NCBI GenBank assembly: GCA_965240325.2
Contig: OZ251248.1
Coordinates: 558,001 to 622,000 of the forward strand
Direction of reading: 5' to 3'
Source of the DNA: Rebecca billardiae RCC1528
Taxonomy: Eukaryota; Haptophyta
Length of the DNA stretch: 64,000 bases
Positions 1 through 12,000 of the stretch are shown piece by piece. Within the stretch, counting starts at the first letter, position 1. Each line of letters begins with the position of its first letter. The translations under genes were made by a program, and so were the position numbers. The notes under the pieces are model-generated. The model searched no databases. It saw only the letters and a list, made by a program, of their open reading frames with translations, and was not told the DNA's origin.

Positions 1-3000
1 GTGGCGGGCTGGGCGGCGGTGACGGTGGAGGCGACGGCGGTGGGCTCGGCGGCGGTGGGCTTGGCGGCGGGCTCGGCGGTGGGCTCGGCGGCGGGCTCGG
101 CGGCGGGCTCGGCGGCGGTGACGGAGGAGGCGATGGCGGGGGACTCGGAGGCGGGCTTGGCGGTGGCGAAGGCGGTGGGCTTGGCGGCGGGTTCGGCGGA
201 GGGCTAGGTGGCGGGCTTGGTGGCGGGCTCGGCGGCGGGCTTGGGGGGGGCGGGCTCGGTGGAGGGCTGGGCGGCGGGCTGGGCGGAGGCGACGGTGGCG
301 GGACCGGCGGTGGCGAAGGAGGCGGACTTGGTGGTGGACTGGGCGGTGGGCTCGGCGGGGGGCTCGGCGGTGGTGTCGGCGGCGGGCTTGGCGGCGGTGA
401 GGGTGGCGGGCTCGGTGGCGGAGACGGCGGTGGCGATGGAGGTGGGCTCGGTGGCGGGCTCGGCGGCGGGCTCGGCGGCGGGCTCGGCGGCGGCGGGCTG
501 GGCGGCGGGCTGGGCGGCGGGCTGGGCGGCGGGCTCGGCGGCGGGCGCGGCGGAGGGCTTGGTGGAGGGCTTGGAGGCGGACTCGGCGGCGGGCTCGGCG
601 GCGGGCTCGGCGGCGGGCTCGGCGGCGGACTTGGCGGAGGTGGGCTTGGCGGCGGTGACGGTGGCGGGCTCGGCGGTGGCGACGGCGGTGGCGACGGCGG
701 TGGGCTCGGCGGCGGGCTTGGAGGCGGGCTCGGTGGCGGGCTCGGCGGCGGAGGGCTGGGTGGCGGGCTGGGTGGCGGGCTGGGCGGTGGGCTGGGCGGC
801 GGACTCGGTGGCGGGCTCGGCGGAGGGCTGGGCGGCGGGCTCGGCGGCGGGCTCGGCGGCGGCAGCGGCGGCGGGCTCGGCGGCGGGCTCGGCGGCGGGC
901 TCGGCGGTGGGCTCGGTGGTGGGCTCGGAGGTGGGCTCGGAGGCGGTGGGCTGGGTGGCGGGCTGGGCGGCGGGCTGGGCGGAGGCGACGGTGGCGGGAC
1001 CGGCGGTGGCGAGGGGGGCGGACTTGGTGGTGGAATGGGCGGTGGGCTCGGCGGCGGGCTCGGCGGTGGTGACGGCGGCGGACTGGGCGGCGGTGATGGT
1101 GGCGGGCTCGGTGGTGGTGACGGTGGCGGACTCGGCGGCGGTGATGGTGGCGGGCTCGGTGGTGGTGACGGTGGCGGACTCGGCGGCGGTGATGGTGGCG
1201 GGCTCGGTGGTGGTGACGGTGGCGGACTGGGCGGTGGCGGGCTTGGCGGCGGACTCGGCGGCGGCGACGGCGGAGGCGACGGCGGAGGACTCGGAGGAGG
1301 GCTCGGAGGGGGTGACGGCGGCGGCGATGGCGGCGGGCTGGGCGGGGGCGACGGCGGCGGGCTGGGAGGCGGACTCGGTGGCGGGCTCGGCGGCGGGCTT
1401 GGCGGCGGGCTTGGCGGCGGGCTTGGCGGAGGTGGGCTTGGCGGCGGTGACGGCGGCGGGCTCGGCGGCGGAGACGGCGGTGGCGACGGCGGTGGGCTCG
1501 GTGGCGGGCTCGGAGGCGGGCTCGGCGGCGGGCTCGGCGGCGGAGGGCTGGGTGGCGGGCTGGGCGGCGGGCTGGGCGGCGGGCTTGGCGGCGGACTCGG
1601 TGGTGGGCTCGGCGGTGGGCTGGGCGGCGGGCTCGGTGGCGGGCTCGGCGGCGGCAACGGTGGCGGGCTGGGCGGTGGGCTCGGCGGCGGGCTCGGCGGT
1701 GGGCTCGGCGGTGGGCTCGGAGGGGGGCTCGGAGGCGGTGGGCTGGGTGGCGGGCTGGGCGGCGGGCTGGGCGGAGGCGACGGTGGCGGGATCGGCGGTG
1801 GCGAAGGAGGCGGGCTTGGTGGTGGACTGGGCGGCGGGCTCGGCGGCGGGCTCGGCGGTGGTGACGGCGGTGGGCTTGGCGGCGGTGAGGGTGGCGGGCT
1901 CGGCGGCGGAGACGGCGGTGGCGATGGAGGTGGGCTCGGTGGCGGGCTTGGCGGCGGGCTCGGCGGCGGGCTCGGCGGCGGAGGGCTGGGCGGCGGGCTG
2001 GGCGGCGGGCTGGGCGGCGGGCTTGGTGGCGGACTCGGTGGTGGGCTCGGCGGTGGGCTGGGGGGCGGGCTCGGCGGCGGGCTCGGCGGCGGGCTCGGCG
2101 GCGGGCTTGGCGGCGGGCTTGGCGGTGGTGGGCTTGGCGGCGGTGAGGGTGGCGGGCTCGGCGGCGGAGACGGCGGTGGCGACGGCGGTGGGCTCGGTGG
2201 CGGGCTCGGAGGCGGGCTCGGCGGCGGGCTCGGCGGCGGAGGGCTGGGTGGCGGGCTGGGCGGCGGGCTGGGCGGCGGGCTTGGCGGCGGACTCGGTGGT
2301 GGGCTCGGCGGTGGGCTGGGCGGCGGGCTCGGTGGCGGGCTCGGCGGCGGCAACGGTGGCGGGCTGGGTGGTGGGCTCGGCGGCGGGCTCGGCGGTGGGC
2401 TCGGCGGTGGGCTCGGAGGGGGGCTCGGAGGCGGTGGGCTGGGTGGCGGGCTGGGCGGCGGGCTGGGCGGAGGCGACGGTGGCGGGATCGGCGGTGGCGA
2501 AGGAGGCGGGCTTGGTGGTGGACTGGGCGGCGGGCTCGGCGGCGGGCTCGGCGGTGGTGACGGCGGTGGGCTTGGCGGCGGTGATGGTGGCGGGCTCGGC
2601 GGCGGAGACGGCGGTGGCGATGGAGGTGGGCTCGGTGGCGGGCTTGGCGGCGGGCTCGGCGGCGGGCTCGGCGGCGGAGGGCTGGGCGGCGGGCTGGGCG
2701 GCGGGCTGGGCGGCGGGCTTGGTGGCGGACTCGGTGGTGGGCTCGGCGGTGGGCTGGGGGGCGGGCTCGGCGGCGGGCTCGGCGGCGGGCTCGGCGGCGG
2801 GCTTGGCGGCGGGCTTGGCGGTGGTGGGCTTGGCGGCGGTGACGGTGGCGGGCTCGGCGGCGGAGACGGCGGTGGCGACGGCGGTGGGCTCGGTGGCGGG
2901 CTCGGAGGCGGGCTCGGCGGCGGGCTCGGCGGCGGAGGGCTGGGTGGCGGGCTGGGCGGCGGGCTGGGCGGCGGGCTTGGCGGCGGACTCGGTGGTGGGC

Positions 3001-6000
3001 TCGGCGGTGGGCTGGGCGGCGGGCTCGGTGGCGGGCTCGGCGGCGGCAACGGTGGCGGGCTGGGTGGTGGGCTCGGCGGCGGGCTCGGCGGTGGGCTCGG
3101 CGGTGGGCTCGGAGGGGGGCTCGGAGGCGGTGGGCTGGGTGGCGGGCTGGGCGGCGGGCTGGGCGGAGGCGACGGTGGCGGGATCGGCGGTGGCGAAGGA
3201 GGCGGGCTTGGTGGTGGACTGGGCGGCGGGCTCGGCGGCGGGCTCGGCGGTGGTGACGGCGGTGGGCTTGGCGGCGGTGAGGGTGGCGGGCTCGGCGGCG
3301 GAGACGGCGGTGGCGATGGAGGTGGGCTCGGTGGCGGGCTTGGCGGCGGGCTCGGCGGCGGGCTCGGCGGCGGAGGGCTGGGCGGCGGGCTGGGCGGCGG
3401 GCTGGGCGGCGGGCTTGGTGGCGGACTCGGTGGTGGGCTCGGCGGTGGGCTGGGGGGCGGGCTCGGCGGCGGGCTCGGCGGCGGGCTCGGCGGCGGGCTT
3501 GGCGGCGGGCTTGGCGGTGGTGGGCTTGGCGGCGGTGACGGTGGCGGGCTCGGCGGCGGAGACGGCGGTGGCGACGGCGGTGGGCTCGGTGGCGGGCTCG
3601 GAGGCGGGCTCGGCGGCGGGCTCGGCGGCGGAGGGCTGGGTGGCGGGCTGGGCGGCGGGCTGGGCGGCGGGCTTGGCGGCGGACTCGGTGGTGGGCTCGG
3701 CGGTGGGCTGGGCGGCGGGCTCGGTGGCGGGCTCGGCGGCGGCAACGGTGGCGGGCTGGGTGGTGGGCTCGGCGGCGGGCTCGGCGGTGGGCTCGGCGGT
3801 GGGCTCGGAGGGGGGCTCGGAGGCGGTGGGCTGGGTGGCGGGCTGGGCGGCGGGCTGGGCGGAGGCGACGGTGGCGGGATCGGCGGTGGCGAAGGAGGCG
3901 GGCTTGGTGGTGGACTGGGCGGCGGGCTCGGCGGCGGGCTCGGCGGTGGTGACGGCGGTGGGCTTGGCGGCGGTGAGGGTGGCGGGCTCGGCGGCGGAGA
4001 CGGCGGTGGCGATGGAGGTGGGCTCGGTGGCGGGCTTGGCGGCGGGCTCGGCGGCGGGCTCGGCGGCGGAGGGCTGGGCGGCGGGCTGGGCGGCGGGCTG
4101 GGCGGCGGGCTCGGCGGCGGGCGCGGCGGAGGGCTTGGCGGAGGGCTGGGGGGCGGGCTCGGCGGCGGGCTCGGCGGCGGGCTTGGCGGCGGGCTTGGCG
4201 GCGGGCTTGGCGGTGGTGGGCTTGGCGGCGGTGACGGTGGCGGGCTCGGCGGCGGAGACGGCGGTGGCGACGGCGGTGGGCTCGGTGGCGGGCTCGGTGG
4301 CGGGCTCGGCGGCGGGCTCGGCGGCGGAGGGCTGGGTGGCGGGCTGGGCGGCGGGCTGGGCGGCGGGCTTGGCGGCGGACTCGGTGGTGGGCTCGGAGGT
4401 GGGCTGGGCGGCGGGCTCGGTGGCGGGCTCGGCGGCGGCAACGGTGGCGGGCTGGGCGGTGGGCTCGGCGGCGGGCTCGGCGGTGGGCTCGGCGGTGGGC
4501 TTGGAGGGGGGCTCGGAGGCGGTGGGCTGGGTGGCGGGCTGGGCGGCGGGCTGGGCGGAGGCGACGGTGGCGGGATCGGCGGTGGCGAAGGAGGCGGGCT
4601 TGGCGGCGGACTGGGCGGCGGGCTCGGCGGCGGGCTCGGCGGTGGTGACGGCGGTGGGCTTGGCGGCGGTGATGGTGGCGGGCTCGGCGGCGGAGACGGC
4701 GGTGGCGACGGCGGTGGGCTCGGTGGCGGGCTTGGCGGCGGGCTCGGCGGCGGGCTCGGCGGCGGAGGGCTGGGCGGCGGGCTGGGCGGCGGGCTGGGCG
4801 GCGGGCTTGGTGGCGGACTCGGTGGTGGGCTCGGCGGTGGGCTGGGGGGTGGGCTCGGCGGCGGGCTCGGCGGCGGGCTCGGCGGCGGGCTTGGCGGCGG
4901 GCGTGGCGGTGGTGGGCTTGGCGGCGGTGACGGTGGCGGGCTCGGCGGCGGAGACGGCGGTGGCGACGGCGGTGGGCTCGGTGGCGGGCTCGGAGGCGGG
5001 CTCGGCGGCGGGCTCGGCGGCGGAGGGCTGGGTGGCGGGCTGGGCGGCGGGCTGGGCGGCGGGCTGGGCGGCGGACTCGGTGGTGGGCTCGGCGGTGGGC
5101 TGGGTGGCGGGCTCGGTGGCGGGCTCGGCGGCGGCAACGGTGGCGGGCTGGGTGGTGGGCTCGGCGGCGGGCTCGGCGGTGGGCTCGGCGGTGGGCTCGG
5201 AGGGGGGCTCGGAGGCGGTGGGCTGGGTGGCGGGCTGGGCGGCGGGCTGGGCGGAGGCGACGGTGGCGGAATCGGCGGTGGCGAAGGAGGCGGGCTTGGT
5301 GGTGGACTGGGTGGCGGGCTCGGCGGTGGGCTCGGCGGTGGTGACGGCGGTGGGCCTGGCGGCGGTGATGGTGGCGGGCTCGGAGGTGGTGACGGTGGTG
5401 GGCTGGGCGGCGGCGGGCTCGGCGGCGGGCTTGGTGGAGGCAAAGGCGGAGGCGACGGCGGAGGACTCGGAGGAGGAGCCGGCGGTGGTGACGGCGGCGG
5501 CGATGGCGGCGGACTCGGCGGGGGCGACGGTGGCGGACTGGGAGGCGGGCTCGGTGGCGGGCTCGGCGGCGGACTCGGCGGCGGGCTCGGCGGCGGGCTT
5601 GGCGGAGGTGGGCTCGGCGGCGGGGACGGGGGCGGGCTCGGCGGCGGGCTCGGCGGGGGGCTCGGTGGCGGTACTGGAGGCGGGCTCGGCGGCGGAGACG
5701 GCGGTGGAGACGGAGGTGGGCTTGGTGGCGGGCTCGGGGGGGGGCTGGGCGGCGGGCTCGGTGGCGGTGGGCTTGGTGGCGGGCTCGGCGGAGGGCTCGG
5801 CGGCGGGCTCGGCGGAGGGCTCGGCGGTGGCGATGGGGGCGGGCTGGGCGGCGGGCTAGGAGGTGGACTCGGTGGTGGGCTCGGCGGTGGGCTGGGCGGC
5901 GGCGATGGCGGTGGCGGGCTTGGCGGTGGGCTGGGCGGCGGGCTTGGCGGCGGGCTGGGAGGCGGCGAGGGTGGCGGGCTCGGCGGTGGAGATGGAGGCG

Positions 6001-9000
6001 GGCTGGGCGGCGGCTTTGGTGGAGGCGGGCTCGGAGGCGGGGACGGTGGCGGACTGGGTGGCGGGCTCGGCGGCGGGAGCGGAGGTGGAGGGCTTGGCGG
6101 CGGGCTTGGAGGTGGGCTCGGCGGTGGGCTTGGAGGCGGGCTCGGCGGCGGTGATGGCGGCGGGCTCGGCGGTGGGCTCGGCGGCGGTGCGGGCGGCGGG
6201 CTCGGCGGTGGGCTCGGCGGCGGAGACGGCGGCGGTGAAGGCGGCGGGCTCGGTGGTGGACTCGGCGGCGGCTTCGGCGGAGGCGGGCTCGGTGGGGGGC
6301 TCGGCGGAGGGCTCGGCGGCGGGCTCGGCGGAGGGCTCGGCGGTGGCGATGGGGGCGGACTGGGCGGCGGGCTAGGAGGTGGGCTCGGTGGTGGGCTCGG
6401 CGGTGGGCTGGGCGGCGGCGATGGCGGTGGCGGGCTGGGCGGTGGGCTGGGAGGCGGGCTAGGAGGCGGCCTGGGAGGCGGCGAGGGTGGCGGGCTGGGC
6501 GGCGGCGATGGCGGTGGGCTCGGCGGCGGCTTTGGCGGAGGCGGGCTCGGTGGTGGGCTCGGCGGCGGGCTCGGTGGCGGGCTCGGCGGCGGGAGCGGAG
6601 GTGGAGGGCTTGGGGGCGGGCTTGGAGGTGGGCTCGGCGGCGGGCTTGGAGGCGGGCTCGGCGGAGGCGACGGCGGCGGACTCGGTGGCGGGCTCGGCGG
6701 CGGTGAGGGCGGTGGGCTCGGCGGTGGGCTCGGCGGAGGGCTCGGCGGCGGTGAGGGCGGCGGGCTTGGCGGTGGACTCGGTGGTGGCTTCGGCGGCGGC
6801 GGGCTCGGTGGCGGGCTCGGCGGTGGGCTCGGCGGCGGGCTCGGCGGGGGACTCGGAGGCGGGCTCGGAGGCGGGCTTGGTGGCGGCGACGGCGGCGGGC
6901 TCGGCGGCGGACTCGGTGGCGGGCTCGGCGGCGGCAGTGGCGGCGGCGGGCTCGGCGGCGGGCTCGGCGGCGGGCTCGGTGGTGGGCTCGGCGGTGGGCT
7001 GGGCGGCGGTGATGGCGGCGGGCTCGGCGGGGGGCTCGGCGGCGGACTGGGTGGCGGGCTCGGCGGCGGGCTTGGCGGCGGCATTGGCGGAGGCGGACTC
7101 GGCGGCGGGCTCGGCGGTGGGCTCGGCGGTGGGCTCGGAGGCGGGCTCGGGGGCGGCGACGGCGGCGGGCTGGGCGGGGGGCTGGGAGGTGGGCTCGGCG
7201 GTGGGCTCGGTGGTGGGCTGGGCGGCGGCGATGGCGGTGGCGGGCTCGGTGGCGGGCTCGGTGGCGGGCTAGGTGGAGGGCTGGGCGGCGGCGAGGGCGG
7301 TGGGCTCGGTGGAGGGCTGGGCGGTGGGCTGGGCGGTGGTTCGGGCGGGGGCGGACTGGGCGGCGGACTCGGCGGTGGGCTCGGCGGCGGGCTCGGCGGC
7401 GGGCTCGGCGGTGGCGACGGGGGCGGACTGGGCGGCGGGCTAGGAGGTGGGCTCGGCGGTGGGCTCGGCGGTGGGCTTGGCGGCGGCGACGGCGGTGGCG
7501 GGCTGGGCGGCGGGCTAGGTGGTGGGCTGGGGGGCGGGCTCGGCGGCGGGCTCGGCGGCGGGCTCGGCGGCGGCGATGGCGGGGGGCTGGGTGGCGGCTT
7601 TGGTGGAGGCGGGCTCGGCGGCGGGCTTGGCGGCGGGCTTGGCGGCGGGCTCGGCGGCGGCAGGGGGGGTGGCGGGCTCGGTGGCGGGCTCGGTGGTGGG
7701 CTCGGCGGTGGGCTCGGAGGCGGGCTCGGCGGCGGTGATGGCGGCGGGCTCGGCGGTGGGCTCGGCGGCGGTGCGGGCGGCGGGCTCGGCGGTGGGCTCG
7801 GCGGCGGAGACGGCGGCGGTGAAGGCGGCGGGCTCGGTGGTGGACTCGGCGGCGGCTTCGGCGGAGGCGGGCTTGGTGGGGGGCTCGGCGGCGGGCTCGG
7901 CGGCGGGCTCGGCGGCGGACTCGGAGGGGGGCTCGGAGGCGGGCTCGGCGGCGGGCTCGGCGGAGGGCTCGGCGGTGGCGATGGGGGCGGACTAGGCGGC
8001 GGGCTAGGAGGTGGACTCGGTGGTGGGCTCGGCGGTGGGCTGGGCGGCGGTGATGGCGGTGGCGGGCTGGGCGGTGGGCTTGGCGGCGGGCTGGGAGGCG
8101 GGCTGGGAGGCGGCGAGGGTGGCGGGCTGGGCGGCGGCGATGGCGGTGGGCTCGGCGGCGGCTTTGGTGGAGGCGGGCTCGGAGGCGGGGACGGTGGCGG
8201 ACTGGGTGGCGGGCTCGGCGGCGGGAGCGGAGGTGGAGGGCTTGGCGGCGGGCTTGGAGGTGGGCTCGGAGGCGGGCTTGGAGGCGGACTTGGCGGAGGT
8301 GACGGCGGCGGACTCGGTGGCGGGCTCGGCGGCGGTGAGGGCGGTGGGCTTGGCGGTGGGCTCGGCGGAGGGCTCGGCGGCGGTGATGGCGGCGGGCTCG
8401 GCGGTGGGCTCGGCGGCGGCTTCGGCGGAGGCGGGCTCGGTGGGGGGCTCGGCGGTGGGCTCGGCGGCGGGCTCGGCGGGGGACTCGGAGGCGGGCTCGG
8501 AGGCGGGCTCGGCGGTGGCGACGGGGGCGGGCTTGGCGGCGGGCTCGGCGGCGGGCTCGGCGGAGGCAGCGGCGGCGGCGGGCTCGGCGGCGGGCTCGGT
8601 GGCGGGCTTGGCGGCGGGCTGGGAGGAGGGCTGGGCGGCGGTGATGGCGGCGGGCTCGGAGGTGGGCTCGGCGGTGGACTGGGTGGCGGACTCGGCGGCG
8701 GGCTCGGCGGCGGACTCGGCGGAGGCGGACTCGGCGGTGGGCTCGGCGGCGGGCTCGGCGGCGGGCTTGGCGGCGGGCTCGGCGGCGGCGATGGGGGCGG
8801 ACTGGGCGGCGGGCTAGGAGGTGGGCTTGGCGGTGTGCTCGGCGGTGGGCTGGGCGGCGGCGATGGCGGTGGCGGGCTCGGCGGCGGGCTGGGGGGTGGG
8901 CTGGGAGGTGGGCTGGGCGGAGGCGAGGGTGGCGGGCTCGGCGGCGGCGATGGCGGCGGGCTGGGCGGCGGCTTCGGTGGAGGCGGGCTCGGAGGTGGGG

Positions 9001-12000
9001 ACGGTGGCGGACTGGGTGGCGGGCTCGGCGGCGGCTTTGGTGGAGGCGGGCTCGGAGGCGGGCTCGGCGGCGGGCTTGGCGGCGGGCTTGGAGGCGGGCT
9101 CGGCGGAGGCGACGGCGGCGGACTCGGTGGCGGGCTCGGCGGCGGTGAGGGCGGTGGGCTCGGCGGTGGGCTCGGCGGCGGAGACGGTGGAGGTGAAGGC
9201 GGCGGGCTCGGCGGTGGACTTGGCGGCGGCTTCGGCGGAGGCGGGCTCGGGGGGGGGCTCGGCGGAGGGCTCGGCGGCGGGCTCGGCGGAGGGCTGGGCG
9301 GTGGCGACGGGGGCGGGCTGGGCGGCGGGCTAGGAGGTGGGCTCGGCGGTGGGCTCGGCGGTGGGCTGGGCGGCGGCGATGGCGGTGGCGGGCTTGGCGG
9401 CGGGCTTGGCGGCGGGCTTGGAGGCGGACTGGGAGGCGGCGAGGGTGGCGGGCTCGGTGGCGGCGATGGCGGGGGGCTCGGCGGCGGCTTTGGTGGCGGC
9501 GGGCTCGGCGGCGGGCTCGGCGGCGGGCTCGGCGGCGGGCTTGGCGGCGGCAGTGGCGGTGGCGGGCTCGGCGGCGGGCTCGGCGGCGGGCTGGGCGGCG
9601 GACTTGGAGGGGGGCTGGGCGGCGGGCTCGGCGGTGGGCTCGGCGGAGGGCTCGGCGGCGGTGAGGGCGGCGGGCTCGGCGGTGGACTCGGCGGCGGCTT
9701 GGGCGGAGGCGGGCTTGGCGGGGGGCTCGGTGGCGGGCTCGGCGGCGGGCTTGGAGGAGGGCTGGGCGGCGGTGATGGCGGCGGGCTCGGAGGTGGGCTC
9801 GGCGGTGGACTGGGTGGCGGGCTCGGCGGTGGGCTGGGCGGCGGCGATGGCGGTGGCGGGCTTGGTGGCGGGCTCGGCGGTGGGCTCGGCGGCGGGCTGG
9901 GCGGAGGCGAGGGTGGCGGGCTCGGCGGCGGCGATGGAGGCGGGCTGGGCGGCGGCTTTGGTGGAGGCGGGCTCGGAGGTGGAGACGGTGGCGGACTCGG
10001 TGGCGGGCTCGGCGGCGGGAGCGGAGGTGGAGGGCTTGGCGGCGGGCTCGGAGGTGGGCTCGGCGGCGGGCTTGGAGGCGGGCTCGGCGGAGGCGACGGC
10101 GGCGGGCTTGGTGGCGGGCTCGGCGGCGGCGAGGGAGGTGGGCTCGGCGGCGGGCTCGGCGGAGGGCTCGGCGGCGGTGAGGGCGGCGGGCTCGGCGGTG
10201 GACTCGGCGGCGGCTTCGGCGGAGGCGGGCTCGGTGGCGGGCTCGGTGGCGGGCTCGGCGGCGGGGTTGGAGGAGGGCTGGGCGGCGGTGATGGCGGCGG
10301 GCTCGGAGGTGGGCTCGGCGGTGGACTGGGTGGCGGGCTCGGCGGTGGACTCGGCGGCGGCAGTGGCGGAGGCGGACTCGGCGGTGGGCTCGGCGGCGGG
10401 CTCGGCGGCGGGCTTGGAGGCGGGCTCGGCGGAGGCGACGGCGGCGGACTCGGTGGCGGGCTCGGAGGCGGTGAGGGCGGTGGGCTCGGCGGTGGGCTCG
10501 GCGGCGGAGACGGCGGCGGAGAAGGCGGCGGGCTCGGCGGTGGACTCGGCGGCGGCTTCGGCGGAGGCGGGCTCGGTGGGGGGCTCGGCGGTGGGCTCGG
10601 CGGCGGGCTCGGCGGTGGGCTTGGCGGTGGCGATGGGGGCGGACTGGGCGGCGGGCTAGGAGGTGGGCTCGGCGGTGGGCTCGGCGGTGGGCTGGGTGGC
10701 GGCGATGGCGGTGGCGGGCTCGGCGGCGGGCTCGGCGGCGGGCTCGGCGGTGGGCTGGGCGGAGGCGAGGGTGGCGGGCTCGGCGGCGGAGATGGCGGCG
10801 GGCTGGGCGGCGGCCTCGGTGGAGGCGGGCTCGGAGGTGGGGACGGTGGCGGACTGGGTGGCGGGCTCGGCGGAGGCTTTGGTGGAGGCGGGCTCGGCGG
10901 CGGGCTCGGCGGCGGGCTTGGCGGCGGGCTTGGAGGCGGGCTCGGCGGAGGCGAGGGCGGCGGACTCGGTGGCGGGCTCGGCGGCGGTGAGGGCGGCGGG
11001 CTCGGCGGTGGGCTCGGCGGCGGAGACGGTGGAGGTGAAGGCGGTGGGCTCGGCGGTGGACTCGGCGGCGGCTTCGGCGGAGGCGGGCTCGGTGGGGGGC
11101 TCGGCGGTGGGCTCGGCGGCGGGCTCGGCGGAGGGCTGGGCGGTGGCGACGGGGGCGGACTGGGCGGCGGGCTAGGAGGTGGGCTCGGTGGTGGGCTCGG
11201 CGGTGGGCTGGGCGGCGGCGATGGCGGTGGCGGGCTTGGTGGCGGGCTCGGCGGTGGGCTCGGCGGCGGGCTGGGCGGCGGGCTTGGCGGCGGGCGCGGC
11301 GGCGGCGATGGAGGCGGGCTGGGCGGCGGCTTTGGTGGAGGCGGGCTCGGAGGTGGAGACGGTGGCGGACTCGGTGGCGGGCTCGGCGGCGGGAGCGGAG
11401 GTGGAGGGCTTGGCGGCGGGCTCGGAGGTGGGCTCGGCGGCGGGCTTGGAGGCGGACTCGGCGGAGGCGACGGCGGCGGGCTTGGTGGTGGGCTCGGCGG
11501 CGGCGAGGGAGGTGGGCTCGGCGGCGGGCTCGGCGGAGGGCTCGGCGGCGGTGAGGGCGGCGGGCTCGGCGGTGGGCTCGGGGGCGGCTTCGGCGGAGGC
11601 GGGCTCGGTGGCGGGCTCGGTGGCGGGCTCGGCGGCGGGCTTGGAGGAGGGCTGGGCGGCGGTGATGGCGGCGGGCTCGGAGGTGGGCTCGGCGGTGGAC
11701 TGGGTGGTGGGCTCGGCGGTGGACTCGGCGGCGGCAGTGGCGGAGGCGGACTCGGCGGTGGGCTCGGCGGCGGGCTCGGCGGCGGGCTTGGAGGCGGGCT
11801 CGGCGGAGGCGACGGCGGCGGACTCGGTGGCGGGCTCGGAGGCGGTGAGGGCGGTGGGCTCGGCGGTGGGCTCGGCGGCGGAGACGGCGGCGGAGAAGGC
11901 GGCGGGCTCGGCGGTGGACTCGGCGGCGGCTTGGGCGGAGGCGGGCTCGGTGGGGGGCTCGGCGGTGGGCTCGGCGGCGGGCTCGGCGGCGGGCTCGGCG

